Origin: Pseudomonas baltica
GTDB taxonomy: Bacteria; Pseudomonadota; Gammaproteobacteria; Pseudomonadales; Pseudomonadaceae
Assembly: GCF_031880315.1 (NCBI RefSeq)
Contig: NZ_CP134771.1
Location: 1,488,001-1,552,000, forward strand
Direction of reading: 5' to 3'
Length of the DNA: 64,000 nucleotides
The notes under the pieces are model-generated. The model searched no databases. It was not told where the DNA came from and was given only the letters and a program-made list of their open reading frames with translations. Position 1 is the stretch's first letter. The number at the start of each line of letters is the position of its first letter. Positions 37,439 through 46,477 of this stretch are shown here, in pieces. The position numbers were made by a program, and so were the translations under genes.

Positions 37439-37651
37439 TCAGGTTCATCGACCTTTTCCAGGGCTTTCACGTCCTCGATTAAGCGCGTCGCAGGCGGCAT
37501 TGAGGCTGAACATGGCCGTGCACCCCGCTTCGGTCGACGGTGCGAGCAGGCACTGGGGGTCGGTTAGTAAAATCACCGTGCAAAAAACGTCCAACAGGCG
37601 TATACCACCGACGCAAATGCATCTGTTTCGCAAACGCTAACGGTAACCGCT
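37439..37651. other. Intergenic gap AEC carrier - cytochrome b561
   Basis: About 210 bases without a supported gene. Small ORFs on both strands here lack ribosome-binding sites and family features. Confidence 0.4.
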
Positions 37652-38164
37652 ATGCCTACCAGCTCCCCCTCGTCAGCTGAATCCCCCTACACCCCCGCTC
37701 GCAAATACCTGCATTGGCTGTCGGCGTTGATCATTCTATGGGCGACGTTCAGTGGGTTCGGGGTCGGTCTGCTGGCGCCAGATGACCCGCTGCGGGTGTG
37801 GGTCGAGAATCTCAATCCGCAGCTGACCAGCCTGTTCATTCCATTTTTTCTGATGCGGTTGTGGCTGTATCTGCGGGATCGCGATACCGAGGTGCATAAC
37901 CGGGTGGCGGGCTTGGTGCATGGGTTGTTGTATCTGATGATTTTCAGCGTACTGCTCAGTGGGGTGTTGATGATGACGCATCCGGTAAGGATGCTTTCGC
38001 TGGTGACGTTTCCGCAGTTGATCCATTCAAGTCAGGTGCTGGACCGCATCCATGAGGCGCATCATGTGCTGTGTGCACTGTTGGCGTTGCTGGTGGCGAT
38101 GCACCTGGGGGCGGTGGCGGTGCATGCGCTGCGGGGGAAGTCGGTGTTGTACCGGATGCGGTGA
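37652..38164 (+). CDS. Cytochrome b561-like membrane protein
   Basis: 170 residues with four membrane helices. The heme-ligand histidines typical of b561/Ni-Fe hydrogenase cytochrome b are in helix 1 (KYLHWLSALIILW), helix 2-3 (RVAGLVHGLLYLMIF) and the last helix (HEAHHVLCALLALLVAMHLG). It is a probable quinol-oxidising or electron-shuttling protein of the inner membrane. Partners are unknown. Confidence 0.84.
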   Translation: MPTSSPSSAESPYTPARKYLHWLSALIILWATFSGFGVGLLAPDDPLRVWVENLNPQLTSLFIPFFLMRLWLYLRDRDTEVHNRVAGLVHGLLYLMIFSVLLSGVLMMTHPVRMLSLVTFPQLIHSSQVLDRIHEAHHVLCALLALLVAMHLGAVAVHALRGKSVLYRMR

Positions 38165-38423
38165 TCGCTTAGCGCTGCAAGATGTTATTGCTCGCGATGG
38201 TGCCCGTGGCATCAACTCAGGGTTCTCCCATTTATAAACCCGGAAATCGCATCCACCTCGATGCAATAGCCACCTTTCGGTAACGATTTCGACACCTTCC
38301 AGTGAAAACCCCCACCACACGTCGCCCGCCCGTGAAACCTTTGCCATCAGTTAGTGTCACAAGGCCATCACCCTGTTAATCTACTAGAAAGCCTCTGCCG
38401 TGCACCATTCGAAGGCCACCCCC

Positions 38424-40208
38424 ATGCACAGTACCGATACTGCCGAATCCCAACGCCTGGCGGCTGTGCATGCGCTGCAATGGCTGGAAACCGCTCATAA
38501 CGAGGATTTCCAGCGTATCTGCCGCTTGGCGGCGGCCTACTTCAAAGTGCCGACCGTATTAGTGTCATTGGTGGAGCAAGACCGCCAGTGGTTCCCGGCG
38601 CGTATTGGCTTCGCTGCCAGCGAAACGCCGATCAATCAGTCGATCTGTGCCCTGACCATCCGCCAGAACGGCGTGATGCAGATCCCCGATGCCCGGCAGG
38701 ATCCGCGGGTGTGCAACAACACGCTGGTCACCGCCCCCGAAGGCATCCGTTTTTACGCCGGTGCGGCGCTGCGCACCCGCTCGGGCTTCAATATCGGCAG
38801 CCTGTGCATCATCGACAAGCTTCCCCACGAACTGGCCCCGGGCGATAGCCTGGTGCTGCAGGACATGGCCGAAATGGTCATGGCGCAGATCGAACAACGG
38901 CAGATGCTCGACACCCGCGACCCGGTCAGTGGCCTGCCCAATCTGCGCCAGTTCCTGACCGATACCCGCGGCGTGCACCTCGATTCTCGCGCCCCGGCGC
39001 GCTTGATGATGCTGATCGAGGCGGTGGACAACCACTGGCAGCCCGACGACGGCGCCGACGACAATTTCAGCGCCCTGCGCTCCGGCGCCAAGCGCGTCAG
39101 TGACAAGCTGGCGCACATCCTCGAGGGTGTGGCGTGCCTGTACCAGCTCAGCGAGCAGCAGTTCTGCCTGATGCTGACCTGTCACCCCGATCGCCATCAG
39201 GAACTGACCAAGGCGCTGGTGGAGATGATCACCCAGCCCTTCCCTACTCAGGATTTCCCCTTGGCACCGTGCACCCGCATCGGTGTCGCCTGTTGCCTGG
39301 ACGGCAGCCAGTCGGTGGGCAATCTGCTGCGCAAGGCCATCCATGCCGCCAGCGCCGCCGAGCGCGCGCGCAGCCGCTGGCAGGCCTATGACGAAAGCCG
39401 CGCGCATATCCATCGGCGCGCCTTCAGCCTGGTCAACGATTTCAGCGCGGCCATGGAAGGCGGCGGCATGTATTTGGAATTCCAGCCGCGCTTCAACCTG
39501 CAGGATGGCCGGCAACTGGGCGCCGAAGCCCTGCTGCGCTGGCGCCACCAGCACTTCGGACCGGTGTCGCCGGCCGAATTCATCCCGCTGATCGAACGTG
39601 CCGGGCAGATCAACCACGTCACGCGCTGGGTCATCGATCGTTCGCTGGCGGCCGTTGCGCAGTGGGCGCATGACGACAGCAAAGTGTCGATCAACCTGTC
39701 GGCGCTGGACTTTCAAGGCATGGACATCGCTCAGACCCTGAGCCGTGCCTGCAAGCTGCATCAGGTGCCTGCCGAGCGCATCGAGGTGGAGATCACCGAG
39801 GGCGAGTGGATTCGCGAAGCGCCGAACGTGATCGGGCAATTGCAGCGGATTCGGGCGCTGGGCGTGGATGTCGCCATCGACGATTTCGGCACTGGCTACA
39901 GCAACTTCGCGTATCTGCGTGACATCCCGGCCAATGTGCTGAAGCTCGACCAATCGATCATCACCGACCTGGAAAACAAACCGCGTAACCGCGTGATCGC
40001 CCGCTCGGTGCTGCAACTGGCGCGCGAACTGGGGTACCGGACGGTGGCTGAAGGGATCGAAACGTTCAGAAGCTTGAGCCTGGTGAAGTCCTATGGCTGC
40101 CATGAGGCGCAGGGGTACTTCCTCAGTCGGCCGTTGCCGGCGGAGCGGCTGATGCGTGGATACTCAGAGGATGCGGGTCAGGATTTCCCGTTGATTGCTT
40201 GCGGTTGA
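38424..40208 (+). CDS. GAF - degenerate GGDEF - EAL cyclic-di-GMP phosphodiesterase
   Basis: 594 residues. An N-terminal GAF domain (~20-150) is followed by a GGDEF-like region (~165-330) in which the GGDEF signature is replaced by YQLSEQQF, so cyclase activity is unlikely. The EAL domain is complete: Glu368 in GAEALLRW, INLSALDF, EITEGEW, IDDFGTGYSN, LKLDQS, VAEGIET and QGYFLSRPLP. It should hydrolyse c-di-GMP. The ORF opens with GTG at 38400, but the ATG at 38424 has an AAGG site. Confidence 0.9.
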   Translation: MHSTDTAESQRLAAVHALQWLETAHNEDFQRICRLAAAYFKVPTVLVSLVEQDRQWFPARIGFAASETPINQSICALTIRQNGVMQIPDARQDPRVCNNTLVTAPEGIRFYAGAALRTRSGFNIGSLCIIDKLPHELAPGDSLVLQDMAEMVMAQIEQRQMLDTRDPVSGLPNLRQFLTDTRGVHLDSRAPARLMMLIEAVDNHWQPDDGADDNFSALRSGAKRVSDKLAHILEGVACLYQLSEQQFCLMLTCHPDRHQELTKALVEMITQPFPTQDFPLAPCTRIGVACCLDGSQSVGNLLRKAIHAASAAERARSRWQAYDESRAHIHRRAFSLVNDFSAAMEGGGMYLEFQPRFNLQDGRQLGAEALLRWRHQHFGPVSPAEFIPLIERAGQINHVTRWVIDRSLAAVAQWAHDDSKVSINLSALDFQGMDIAQTLSRACKLHQVPAERIEVEITEGEWIREAPNVIGQLQRIRALGVDVAIDDFGTGYSNFAYLRDIPANVLKLDQSIITDLENKPRNRVIARSVLQLARELGYRTVAEGIETFRSLSLVKSYGCHEAQGYFLSRPLPAERLMRGYSEDAGQDFPLIACG

Positions 40209-40238
40209 ACGCTTGCGGGCTTGGCGTTGCTTGATCCG

Positions 40239-40343
40239 GCGCCTTCGCCGCCGAACGCGCCCCCTGGCTCCCACAGTGTCGACAGTCCCAGCGTCGTACA
40301 CCTGTGGAAGCGGGCTTGCACGTTCGGCAGTGAACGGGCCAGC
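40239..40343. repeat. Degenerate REP pair between EAL gene and gspD
   Basis: CGGCGCCTTCGCCGCCGAAC...GGCTCCCACAG paired imperfectly with CCTGTGGAAGCGGGCTTGCA and TTCGGCAGTGAACGGGCC. Arms are less conserved than in other REP copies. It separates the convergent EAL and gspD genes and probably serves as a transcript end. Confidence 0.6.
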
Positions 40344-40357
40344 CCTGATTCACCCCA

Positions 40358-42676
40358 TCAAGGCTTGAGCAACTGCATCTGCTGCCGGTAATCGTCGGTC
40401 ACCTGCTGCGCCTGGCTGTTCCCCGTCACCACGCGCGGCGTGATCAGCACGATCAACTCGGTACGCGCCTTCGACTTGGTGGTGCTGCCAAACAACCACT
40501 TGAGCCCCGGAATGCGCCCCAGATACGGCACCGCTGTGCTGGTGTCGCTGTTGTCCTGCTTGATCAAGCCCCCCAACAGCACCGTCTGACCACTCTGCAC
40601 CGCCACCTGAGTCGCCACCGAACGTGCGGAGATGGCCGGGTTGCTGTTAGTGGTGGTGACGTTACTGTAGTCGGCGTTGCTGACCTGCTGCTTGATGTCC
40701 ATGTACACCAGGCCGCCCGGGTTGATGCGCGGCACCACATCGAGGATCACCCCGGTCTGCACGTATTCGACGCTGCTCAGAGTCGTGTCCGAGGTGGTGG
40801 TGTTGACCGAGGTCTGGTTGATCGGGATGTTCTGGCCCACCTGGATCTGCGCCTGCTGGTTGTTCATTACCACCAACGACGGCGCCGACAGCACCTGGGT
40901 GCGGCCATTGCTCTCCAGCGCATGCAAGGCCACTTGCAGATTCTTGCTGACGAACGAGTAGAACAGCGAATCGGTGCTGGCTAACGCTGCGCCGCCACTG
41001 CCCAGCGCGCCTTGGCTGCCCGAGGTATTGGATACCGTGGTGCTGGAAGAGTTACCGGCCAGGCGCCCGAGGTACCACTGCACCCCCATGTCCAGTTCAC
41101 CGGTGAGGTTGACCTCGAGGATGCGCGTTTCGATCTGCACCTGCATGGGCGGATTGTCGAGGCGCTTGATGGCGCCTTCGATCTCCGTCCACTGTGCCGG
41201 GCGGGTACGAATCAACAGTTGGTTGCTGCTCTTTTGCGCGGTGATGCGGGTGCTTTGGTCGAGGCTTTTTGCGGTGCCTTGGCTGCCGGCCGAATCACTG
41301 CTGCTGCCATCGCTGCCATCGCTGCTGGCGGTGCCGTCCTGATCGCTGTCGTCGTCGCTGTTCTGCTCGCTGCCGACGCTTTGCATGCTGTTGCCGTTGC
41401 TGCTGTTGAGGCCCTGGCCACTGCTGCCATTGAGGCCGCCGCTGCTCAGGCCACCGCTGGTGCCCGAGCTGTTGTTGCTGTTCAGCGAGGACAGGCTGGT
41501 GGTGCGCACACCCGGCGCAACCTTGGCGGCGCTGTCGTCCTTGATCTCGCCGTTGCCGTAGATCTGGCGCAAGTACTTTGCCAGGTCCGTGGCCTTCATG
41601 TTGCGCACGTCGTAGACGTACAGCTGCGGCTCGTTGCCGCCGCCCTCGTCGATGGTGTGAATCCAGTCACCGACTTCGCTCAGGTACTGCGGTTGCGACG
41701 AGATCGCGACCACCGAGTTGGTCCGCTCGATCGGCAAGAAGTGCACCATGCCGGCCAGCGGCATACCACTGTCGGGGCCGAACATCTTCTGCAGTTGCGG
41801 CATCAATTCGCCGACGGTGGCGCGCTGCAGGCCGTACACGCCGATGGACATGCCCTTGAGCCAGTCGACATCGAAGGTATTGATGGTGTCTTGGTAGTTG
41901 GCCAGCTCTTCGGGCGTACCGGCCAGGCTGAGCACGTTGCGGGCAGGGTCCACCAGCAGGAAGGCGTTCTCGCGGGCGAAGGGCTTGAGCAGTTTCTGCA
42001 TCTCGGTGGCGGAGATGTAGCGCAGGCTGAACAACCGCGCCGAGAGGCCATTGGCCGGCCGCGCGGAGGCCAGCGTCGGCGTGAGTTTGCCACTCACCGC
42101 CTGGTTGGCCGGCAGGATCACGTAGCGGTTGCCCTGACGAATCATGGCGTTGTTGGTCCAGGACAGCAGGGTCTCGAGGATCGACAGCGCTTCGGTCTTG
42201 TCGACCGGCTGCGAGGTGGAGAAGCTGACGTCGCCGGTCACACCCTGGGCGATGCTGTAGTTCTCGTGCATCAGGTCGCCCATGACGCTGTTGATCACCG
42301 CTTCGATCGGCTGGTTGGTGAAGTTGAACATGATGTCGCCGGACGCCTGCCCTCCCTGGCCTGGCGCGCTGGCCGGCAGCGCCGTGGCGCGACTCGGCGC
42401 GGTGTGCACGAAACTCTGGTTGCCGCGGATGATCTGCTGGCGTGCGCGACTCGCGGCCGGTGTGGCGGCGTCGTTGACCGGCGTGGCCAGCGGTGTGTCG
42501 TCCACTGCCGAGCGCTGGTCGCCGGTGCCGCGCAGGGCCTCGTGCATCAGCGCCGGATCGTTCTCGGTGCGGGTCGAAGGCATCGCGCAACCGGCAAGGG
42601 CGACGGCGGCGGCCAGACAAAGCAGGGGGGTGCGCAAGGTGGCTATGTTACTGACTCCTGAGGGGATGATGTTCAT
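40358..42676 (-). CDS. gspD: Type II secretion system secretin GspD, lipoprotein form
   Basis: 772 residues. The signal ends in a lipobox LAGC with predicted lipidated Cys30, as in self-piloting secretins of the Hxc type. N-domains follow (IEAVINSVMGDLMHENYSIA; LRYISATEMQKLLKPF). A Ser/Gly/Asn/Asp-rich low-complexity insert spans about residues 390-465. The secretin domain has VPRINPGGLVYMDIKQQVSN and GRIPGLKWLFGSTTKSKART. It forms the outer-membrane pore. It is the last gene of the operon and overlaps the GspC-like gene by 4 bases. Confidence 0.92.
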   Translation of the reverse strand: MNIIPSGVSNIATLRTPLLCLAAAVALAGCAMPSTRTENDPALMHEALRGTGDQRSAVDDTPLATPVNDAATPAASRARQQIIRGNQSFVHTAPSRATALPASAPGQGGQASGDIMFNFTNQPIEAVINSVMGDLMHENYSIAQGVTGDVSFSTSQPVDKTEALSILETLLSWTNNAMIRQGNRYVILPANQAVSGKLTPTLASARPANGLSARLFSLRYISATEMQKLLKPFARENAFLLVDPARNVLSLAGTPEELANYQDTINTFDVDWLKGMSIGVYGLQRATVGELMPQLQKMFGPDSGMPLAGMVHFLPIERTNSVVAISSQPQYLSEVGDWIHTIDEGGGNEPQLYVYDVRNMKATDLAKYLRQIYGNGEIKDDSAAKVAPGVRTTSLSSLNSNNSSGTSGGLSSGGLNGSSGQGLNSSNGNSMQSVGSEQNSDDDSDQDGTASSDGSDGSSSDSAGSQGTAKSLDQSTRITAQKSSNQLLIRTRPAQWTEIEGAIKRLDNPPMQVQIETRILEVNLTGELDMGVQWYLGRLAGNSSSTTVSNTSGSQGALGSGGAALASTDSLFYSFVSKNLQVALHALESNGRTQVLSAPSLVVMNNQQAQIQVGQNIPINQTSVNTTTSDTTLSSVEYVQTGVILDVVPRINPGGLVYMDIKQQVSNADYSNVTTTNSNPAISARSVATQVAVQSGQTVLLGGLIKQDNSDTSTAVPYLGRIPGLKWLFGSTTKSKARTELIVLITPRVVTGNSQAQQVTDDYRQQMQLLKP

Positions 42677-43233
42677 GGTGCGGTCACTGGAGGCTCGGCC
42701 TCTTGAGGCGCATCCGTGTGCACGACTGATGGGGCGGGAAGCTTGGGGCCCGATGCGGCATCGGGCGGCGGCAGGCGCAAGGTCGGCAGGCTCAACTGAC
42801 GGGTCTGACCATGGTGAACGAAGGTCGCCTGGCGCGGGGTCAGCGCTTGCAACTGCCAACCGTTGTCGAGGCTGGCGCCGACTTTCAATTTGAGGCTGCG
42901 CGAGCCTTCGCGCAGCAGTGCCCATTGGGCGGCGCCGTCGAGCACCACACCGCTGAGGCTCAGGCCCGCGAGCCCGGTGTCGGCGGCGCGCTCGCCCGCC
43001 GGATCACCTTGGCGCGAAGGGCTGAACAGTGGCTGCTGCCAGATGAGCGCGAGGCGTTGCTCAGCCAGCTCCGGCATGGCCAGCGGACGAGCGTTGGCGT
43101 TGCTCATCGGCGGCGCGTCGGTGGGCGCCAGCCATTGAGGGTCTTGCCCGCTGCCGGTGAGCAACATGGCCAACAGCACCGAGAGCAACACACAGGGGAT
43201 CAGCAACAGCGGATTGAAGGGCAGCGTTTTCAT
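42673..43233 (-). CDS. GspC-like inner-membrane linker of the type II secretion system
   Basis: 186 residues. It has one N-terminal membrane helix (LLLIPCVLLSVLLAMLLTG) and a periplasmic domain with LIWQQPLFSPSR and the homology-region pattern LSLSGVVLDGAAQWALLREG...VGASLDNGWQLQALTPRQATFVHHG, as in GspC HR domains. A proline-rich tail follows and no PDZ domain is present. GspN is an alternative name. It lies between gspM and gspD, consistent with a secretin-linking role. Confidence 0.75.
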   Translation of the reverse strand: MKTLPFNPLLLIPCVLLSVLLAMLLTGSGQDPQWLAPTDAPPMSNANARPLAMPELAEQRLALIWQQPLFSPSRQGDPAGERAADTGLAGLSLSGVVLDGAAQWALLREGSRSLKLKVGASLDNGWQLQALTPRQATFVHHGQTRQLSLPTLRLPPPDAASGPKLPAPSVVHTDAPQEAEPPVTAP

Positions 43234-43841
43234 CGGGCGACCTCCTTCGCCGCTGCCGGCTGCAGATAGCCGCTCACCAGCAGATGCACACGCAGGCGAC
43301 CGGGGCCACCCGTGGCTGGCGCGGTGCTGTTGCGACGAATGCTCAGGCTGTCGACGAACAGCGCCGGCTGGCTGTATTCGATGTCATGTAAAAGATGCCC
43401 GAGGGGTTCGGCGGCGCAGTCCAGGGTCAGGCTGACTTTGACCTGACGATAGGGCTGAGCGCTGTCCTGCTCCGGGGTGATCGGCATGCGTTGGGTCAGT
43501 TCGCAGCCGGGGCCTTCGTCGGCATGGGCCTTGATCAATTCGACGCTGTGCTGCATCAACTGCGCGGCCACGGCGCTGAGATCGTCACCGGGCAGCAGGC
43601 TGCTGCGGCTGGCAGGATCGCGGCGCGCCTGTTCGAGCTGCTGCTGCAGCAAGGTTTTTTGCGCCAGCTGGCCGGCGTAGCGTTGTTGCTGTTCGCGCAG
43701 GTCCTGCAACTGGTCGTCGATATCGCTCAACGGGCCAGTGAACCAGCTTTGCACCAGCAACCACCAGGTCGCCCATAGCAGCAGGGCGAGGACGATGACC
43801 GCAGCGCCGCGGCGCTCGCGGGCGTTAAGCGGACGGCGCAT
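43230..43841 (-). CDS. gspM: Type II secretion system protein GspM
   Basis: 203 residues. It has a single membrane segment (AAVIVLALLLWATWWLLVQ) near the N-terminus, a coiled coil (DIDDQLQDLREQQQRYAGQL), then a ferredoxin-like periplasmic domain, as in the GspMb group. The ATG at 43841 has an excellent AAGGAGG site 6 bases upstream, so the nine-residue longer ORF is set aside. It overlaps gspL by 17 bases. Confidence 0.82.
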   Translation of the reverse strand: MRRPLNARERRGAAVIVLALLLWATWWLLVQSWFTGPLSDIDDQLQDLREQQQRYAGQLAQKTLLQQQLEQARRDPASRSSLLPGDDLSAVAAQLMQHSVELIKAHADEGPGCELTQRMPITPEQDSAQPYRQVKVSLTLDCAAEPLGHLLHDIEYSQPALFVDSLSIRRNSTAPATGGPGRLRVHLLVSGYLQPAAAKEVAR

Positions 43842-44910
43842 CGGCGGCCTCCTTGCGCAGATGGGCACGCAGCGAAAAGTGATCCTTGCCGGTGTCGGTG
43901 TCGGGTTGAATGATGCCCTGGAACTGCGCGTCGACCAGGCTGTGGCAGCCCTTGACGCGGTTGATCAGATCACTGGCACTGGCGCTCTGGCCCGACAGCG
44001 TGACGTCGCCGCTGTCGCTGACCTCGAGCTGCTCGAGCCAGGTGTCGGCGCCCAGGCAGTCGGTGAGGTCGGCGAGCACCTGGGTCAGCGCTGGCTGTGC
44101 CAGTTTGCGTTGCGCCAGGTAGCGCGCTGCGCCGCGGGTATTGAGCAGTTCGCTGCGCAGTCGCTGCAGTTGCGCGACCTGCTGGCGCTGCTCGGCGACG
44201 CTGTTTTGCATGTCGTCCAACAGTGTTTGCCGGGCGTCGAGCCATAGCAGCATGCAGCCCAGCAGCAGCGTGGCGCTGATCGCCAGCAACCAGCGATCGA
44301 TGCGGTTGCCGGCACGCTGTTTCGGCCGGGCGTGGGCGGGCAGCAGATCGATGCCGAGCGGCGTGCCGTGGGCATCGCGGACATCTACGGCTTGCAGAAC
44401 GAGGCCCTGTTGCTGGCATTCATCGAGGATGGCTTGCAGGCGCTCGCGCAGGATCGCGACCAGCACGACTCTGGCCTGATGCTTGTCACGGCTGACGACC
44501 TTGGCGTCGAAATACAGTTGGGTGGCGTTGAAGGGGGTGTGTTTGTCCAGCTCGAAACCTAGGACGTCGCGCAGGTTGCGGGTGGCGATGACGGGGACAC
44601 TGAGGTGTTGGATCAGCACGGTGCTGGCGGGCAGCAGCAAAATATGCCGGGCACCGGACAGAGTGGACGAAACGCCATCCCCTGTGGGAGCTCCCACAAG
44701 CGCCGCATCGCCTAGGCTCAGCGGCCAGTCGAGCGTGCGGATCTGTGGCCCGCTGCCCATACGCGCACGCCAACGCGCCGGCAGCACGCCGTGCAGCTCG
44801 CTCAGCCACAAGCGCCAATAGCGCTGCGCCGGGCTGCCGCGCCAATGGCCGAGCAGGCGTTCGACCTGGGCCCGAAGCGGTGCCAGGGCGGTGGAATTCA
44901 ATGGGTTCAT
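43825..44910 (-). CDS. gspL: Type II secretion system protein GspL (PilM/PilN-like)
   Basis: 361 residues. An N-terminal actin-like/PilM-type cytoplasmic domain (HILLLPASTVLIQHLSVPVI, LGFELDKHTPF) is followed by a membrane helix (WLLAISATLLLGCMLLW, near 230), a coiled coil and a PilN-like periplasmic domain. It anchors GspE to the platform. Its ATG overlaps the gspK stop (ATGA). A perfect 16-bp REP-like palindrome lies in the coding sequence at 44683-44698. Confidence 0.85.
   Translation of the reverse strand: MNPLNSTALAPLRAQVERLLGHWRGSPAQRYWRLWLSELHGVLPARWRARMGSGPQIRTLDWPLSLGDAALVGAPTGDGVSSTLSGARHILLLPASTVLIQHLSVPVIATRNLRDVLGFELDKHTPFNATQLYFDAKVVSRDKHQARVVLVAILRERLQAILDECQQQGLVLQAVDVRDAHGTPLGIDLLPAHARPKQRAGNRIDRWLLAISATLLLGCMLLWLDARQTLLDDMQNSVAEQRQQVAQLQRLRSELLNTRGAARYLAQRKLAQPALTQVLADLTDCLGADTWLEQLEVSDSGDVTLSGQSASASDLINRVKGCHSLVDAQFQGIIQPDTDTGKDHFSLRAHLRKEAADAPSA
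44683..44698. repeat. REP-like perfect palindrome inside gspL
   Basis: TGTGGGAGCTCCCACA, identical in its TGTGGGAGC half to the REP arms elsewhere in the window. It encodes part of the loop near GAPTGDGV. It could be a REP fragment captured in coding sequence. Confidence 0.6.
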
Positions 44911-45776
44911 TCTTGCCAACGCAGGACCCGGTAAGGCCGCGTCCCCTCCTTCGATGCATTAAGTAACAGGGTCACGCCCAGCGTCGTGGTGAAACCGTCG
45001 GGCAGGCGTGCCTGGCTATATAGCGTGAGAATCGGGCCTTGATCGCCGACCAGCGGGATGCCTTTGGCCAAGCCCAGGGCGCGCTTGAGCTGCGGGCTGG
45101 CGAAGGCGGCGTCGGGGCTGTCAAGGCCGCTCCACAGGGTGATGTCGGGGAGTAATGCGCCGTAGAGCGCCTCGGTCATGCCGGGCAGTTCGCGGGCTTC
45201 TTCGAGCAGGCGCAGCGGTGCCTGGCCAGCGCCGCGGCGCTGCTCAAGGGCGCGTTCAAGGTCATCGGCGAGGGTGTTCGGAGCGCCGACGGCCTTGAGC
45301 AGACGGCCGAAATCCGCAGCGGCGCCGGCGTTCAGATCCAGCTTGCCGCGCTCGCTGAACACGCTGATTTGCAGGGCACTGCCATCGAAGTTCAAACCGT
45401 GGGGTTGGCCGTCGGCGAGCCATTGGCGGCGCGGATCGTGATCGAGCAAGGCGGCCACGGCGACGCCTACCCCGGCCTCGGCGGCGAACAGCGCTTGGGT
45501 GTGCTGATGTTGCCAGAGCGCCTGGCGGGTTTCGAGACGCACCCAACCGGCCAGGCCAGCGAGCAGGACGCTGAGCAAAGCCAGAACCCAGAGCACGACC
45601 AATAGCGCTATGCCGCGCTGGCGGTGGTCGTTGTGTGGCGAAGGTTGGAACGGCGTCAGCAGAGCGGGCCTCTTCGCGGGCAAGCCTGGCTCCCACAGGG
45701 CGGCGACTGCGGTGCAGCCGGCACTGTGGGAGCCAGGCTTGCCCGCGAAGAGGCCGGTAAGGATATGCACAGACAT
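44907..45776 (-). CDS. gspK: Minor pseudopilin GspK with REP-derived leader
   Basis: 289 residues. The hydrophobic pseudopilin helix begins after RQRG (IALLVVLWVLALL), so the prepilin-peptidase leader is 55 residues, far above the usual 6-25. The K-specific large domain follows (GKLDLNAGAAADFGRLLKAV, LPDITLWSG). The ATG at 45776 overlaps the gspJ stop (TGATG), supporting this start. A full REP pair at 45667-45755 lies inside the leader, and no ATG/GTG/TTG occurs between the REP and the helix. Confidence 0.85.
   Translation of the reverse strand: MSVHILTGLFAGKPGSHSAGCTAVAALWEPGLPAKRPALLTPFQPSPHNDHRQRGIALLVVLWVLALLSVLLAGLAGWVRLETRQALWQHQHTQALFAAEAGVGVAVAALLDHDPRRQWLADGQPHGLNFDGSALQISVFSERGKLDLNAGAAADFGRLLKAVGAPNTLADDLERALEQRRGAGQAPLRLLEEARELPGMTEALYGALLPDITLWSGLDSPDAAFASPQLKRALGLAKGIPLVGDQGPILTLYSQARLPDGFTTTLGVTLLLNASKEGTRPYRVLRWQE
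45667..45755. repeat. REP inverted pair inside gspK leader
   Basis: GGCCTCTTCGCGGGCAAGCC and its near-perfect complement (31 of about 32 positions pair), loop about 25 bases. It is in frame and free of stop codons, encoding leader residues ~8-38 of GspK. Confidence 0.88.
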
Positions 45777-46477
45777 CACTGCCCACCCGCCTGTGCCGAC
45801 AAGTCCAGCTTCAGTGCGACGCTCTGCAAGGTCCACGGCACCGGGCCGCCGAGGGTGGCGTCGATACGCACCGCCTGCGGCAGGCGGGCCGGCCATGGCC
45901 ATTGCTCCAGCCAGCCGCTCGGTTGCCCCGTCGGCGTAGTGCCGCGGTAGCTCAGGTGCAGCGCCTTGACGTCATGCAGCAAGACCTGCGGCTCGCCGAA
46001 TGCGTGGAGCGTCTGCCCGTCGAGCTGTGCCAGATCAACCACCAAGCGATGGTTCTGCCAACTGAATTGATGCTGATACAGGCCGCCCCCCATATGGCTC
46101 GGCAGCGGCGCATAAAACCTCATGCTCTGCGCCGAGCCCTGGAATATCTGCGGTGCTTGCGCGTCCGGCGAACCGGCGGCCAATGGCAGCGCCTGGCTGA
46201 TCGAGCGACGTAAAAACCCTTGGCTGGCACGGACTTCATCGAGCCGCGTGCTGTAGCGATCGGCCTTGGCCACCGCGCGATTGGCACCGACGATCGCGCC
46301 GCCGATCAGCGTCAGCATCACCCCGAGCAGGCTGATCACGATGAGGATTTCGAGCAGGGTGAAGCCGGCGCTGCGGCGCATCGCGGGATGCTGCCTTGAA
46401 CTGCCGAGGCGCACGGGGGGGTGTATCCACTGGGCACGCGGGCATGCCGATGGTCGAAGTTCGCTGCGGTGTTTCAC
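45776..46477 (-). CDS. gspJ: Minor pseudopilin GspJ
   Basis: 233 residues from a GTG at 46477 that overlaps the gspI stop (GTGA). An alternative ATG at 46381 gives MRRSAG/FTLLEILIVIS with a classic six-residue leader. The prepilin motif G/FTLLE is intact. The mature domain has RASQGFLRRSISQALPL and the J-family LHLSYRGTTPTGQPSGWLEQW. It forms the pilus-tip complex with GspI and GspK. Confidence 0.85.
   Translation of the reverse strand: MKHRSELRPSACPRAQWIHPPVRLGSSRQHPAMRRSAGFTLLEILIVISLLGVMLTLIGGAIVGANRAVAKADRYSTRLDEVRASQGFLRRSISQALPLAAGSPDAQAPQIFQGSAQSMRFYAPLPSHMGGGLYQHQFSWQNHRLVVDLAQLDGQTLHAFGEPQVLLHDVKALHLSYRGTTPTGQPSGWLEQWPWPARLPQAVRIDATLGGPVPWTLQSVALKLDLSAQAGGQ

Noticed and set aside
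38900..39420. Active diguanylate cyclase domain in the EAL protein
   Set aside because: The GGDEF signature position reads SEQQF, so catalysis is not expected.
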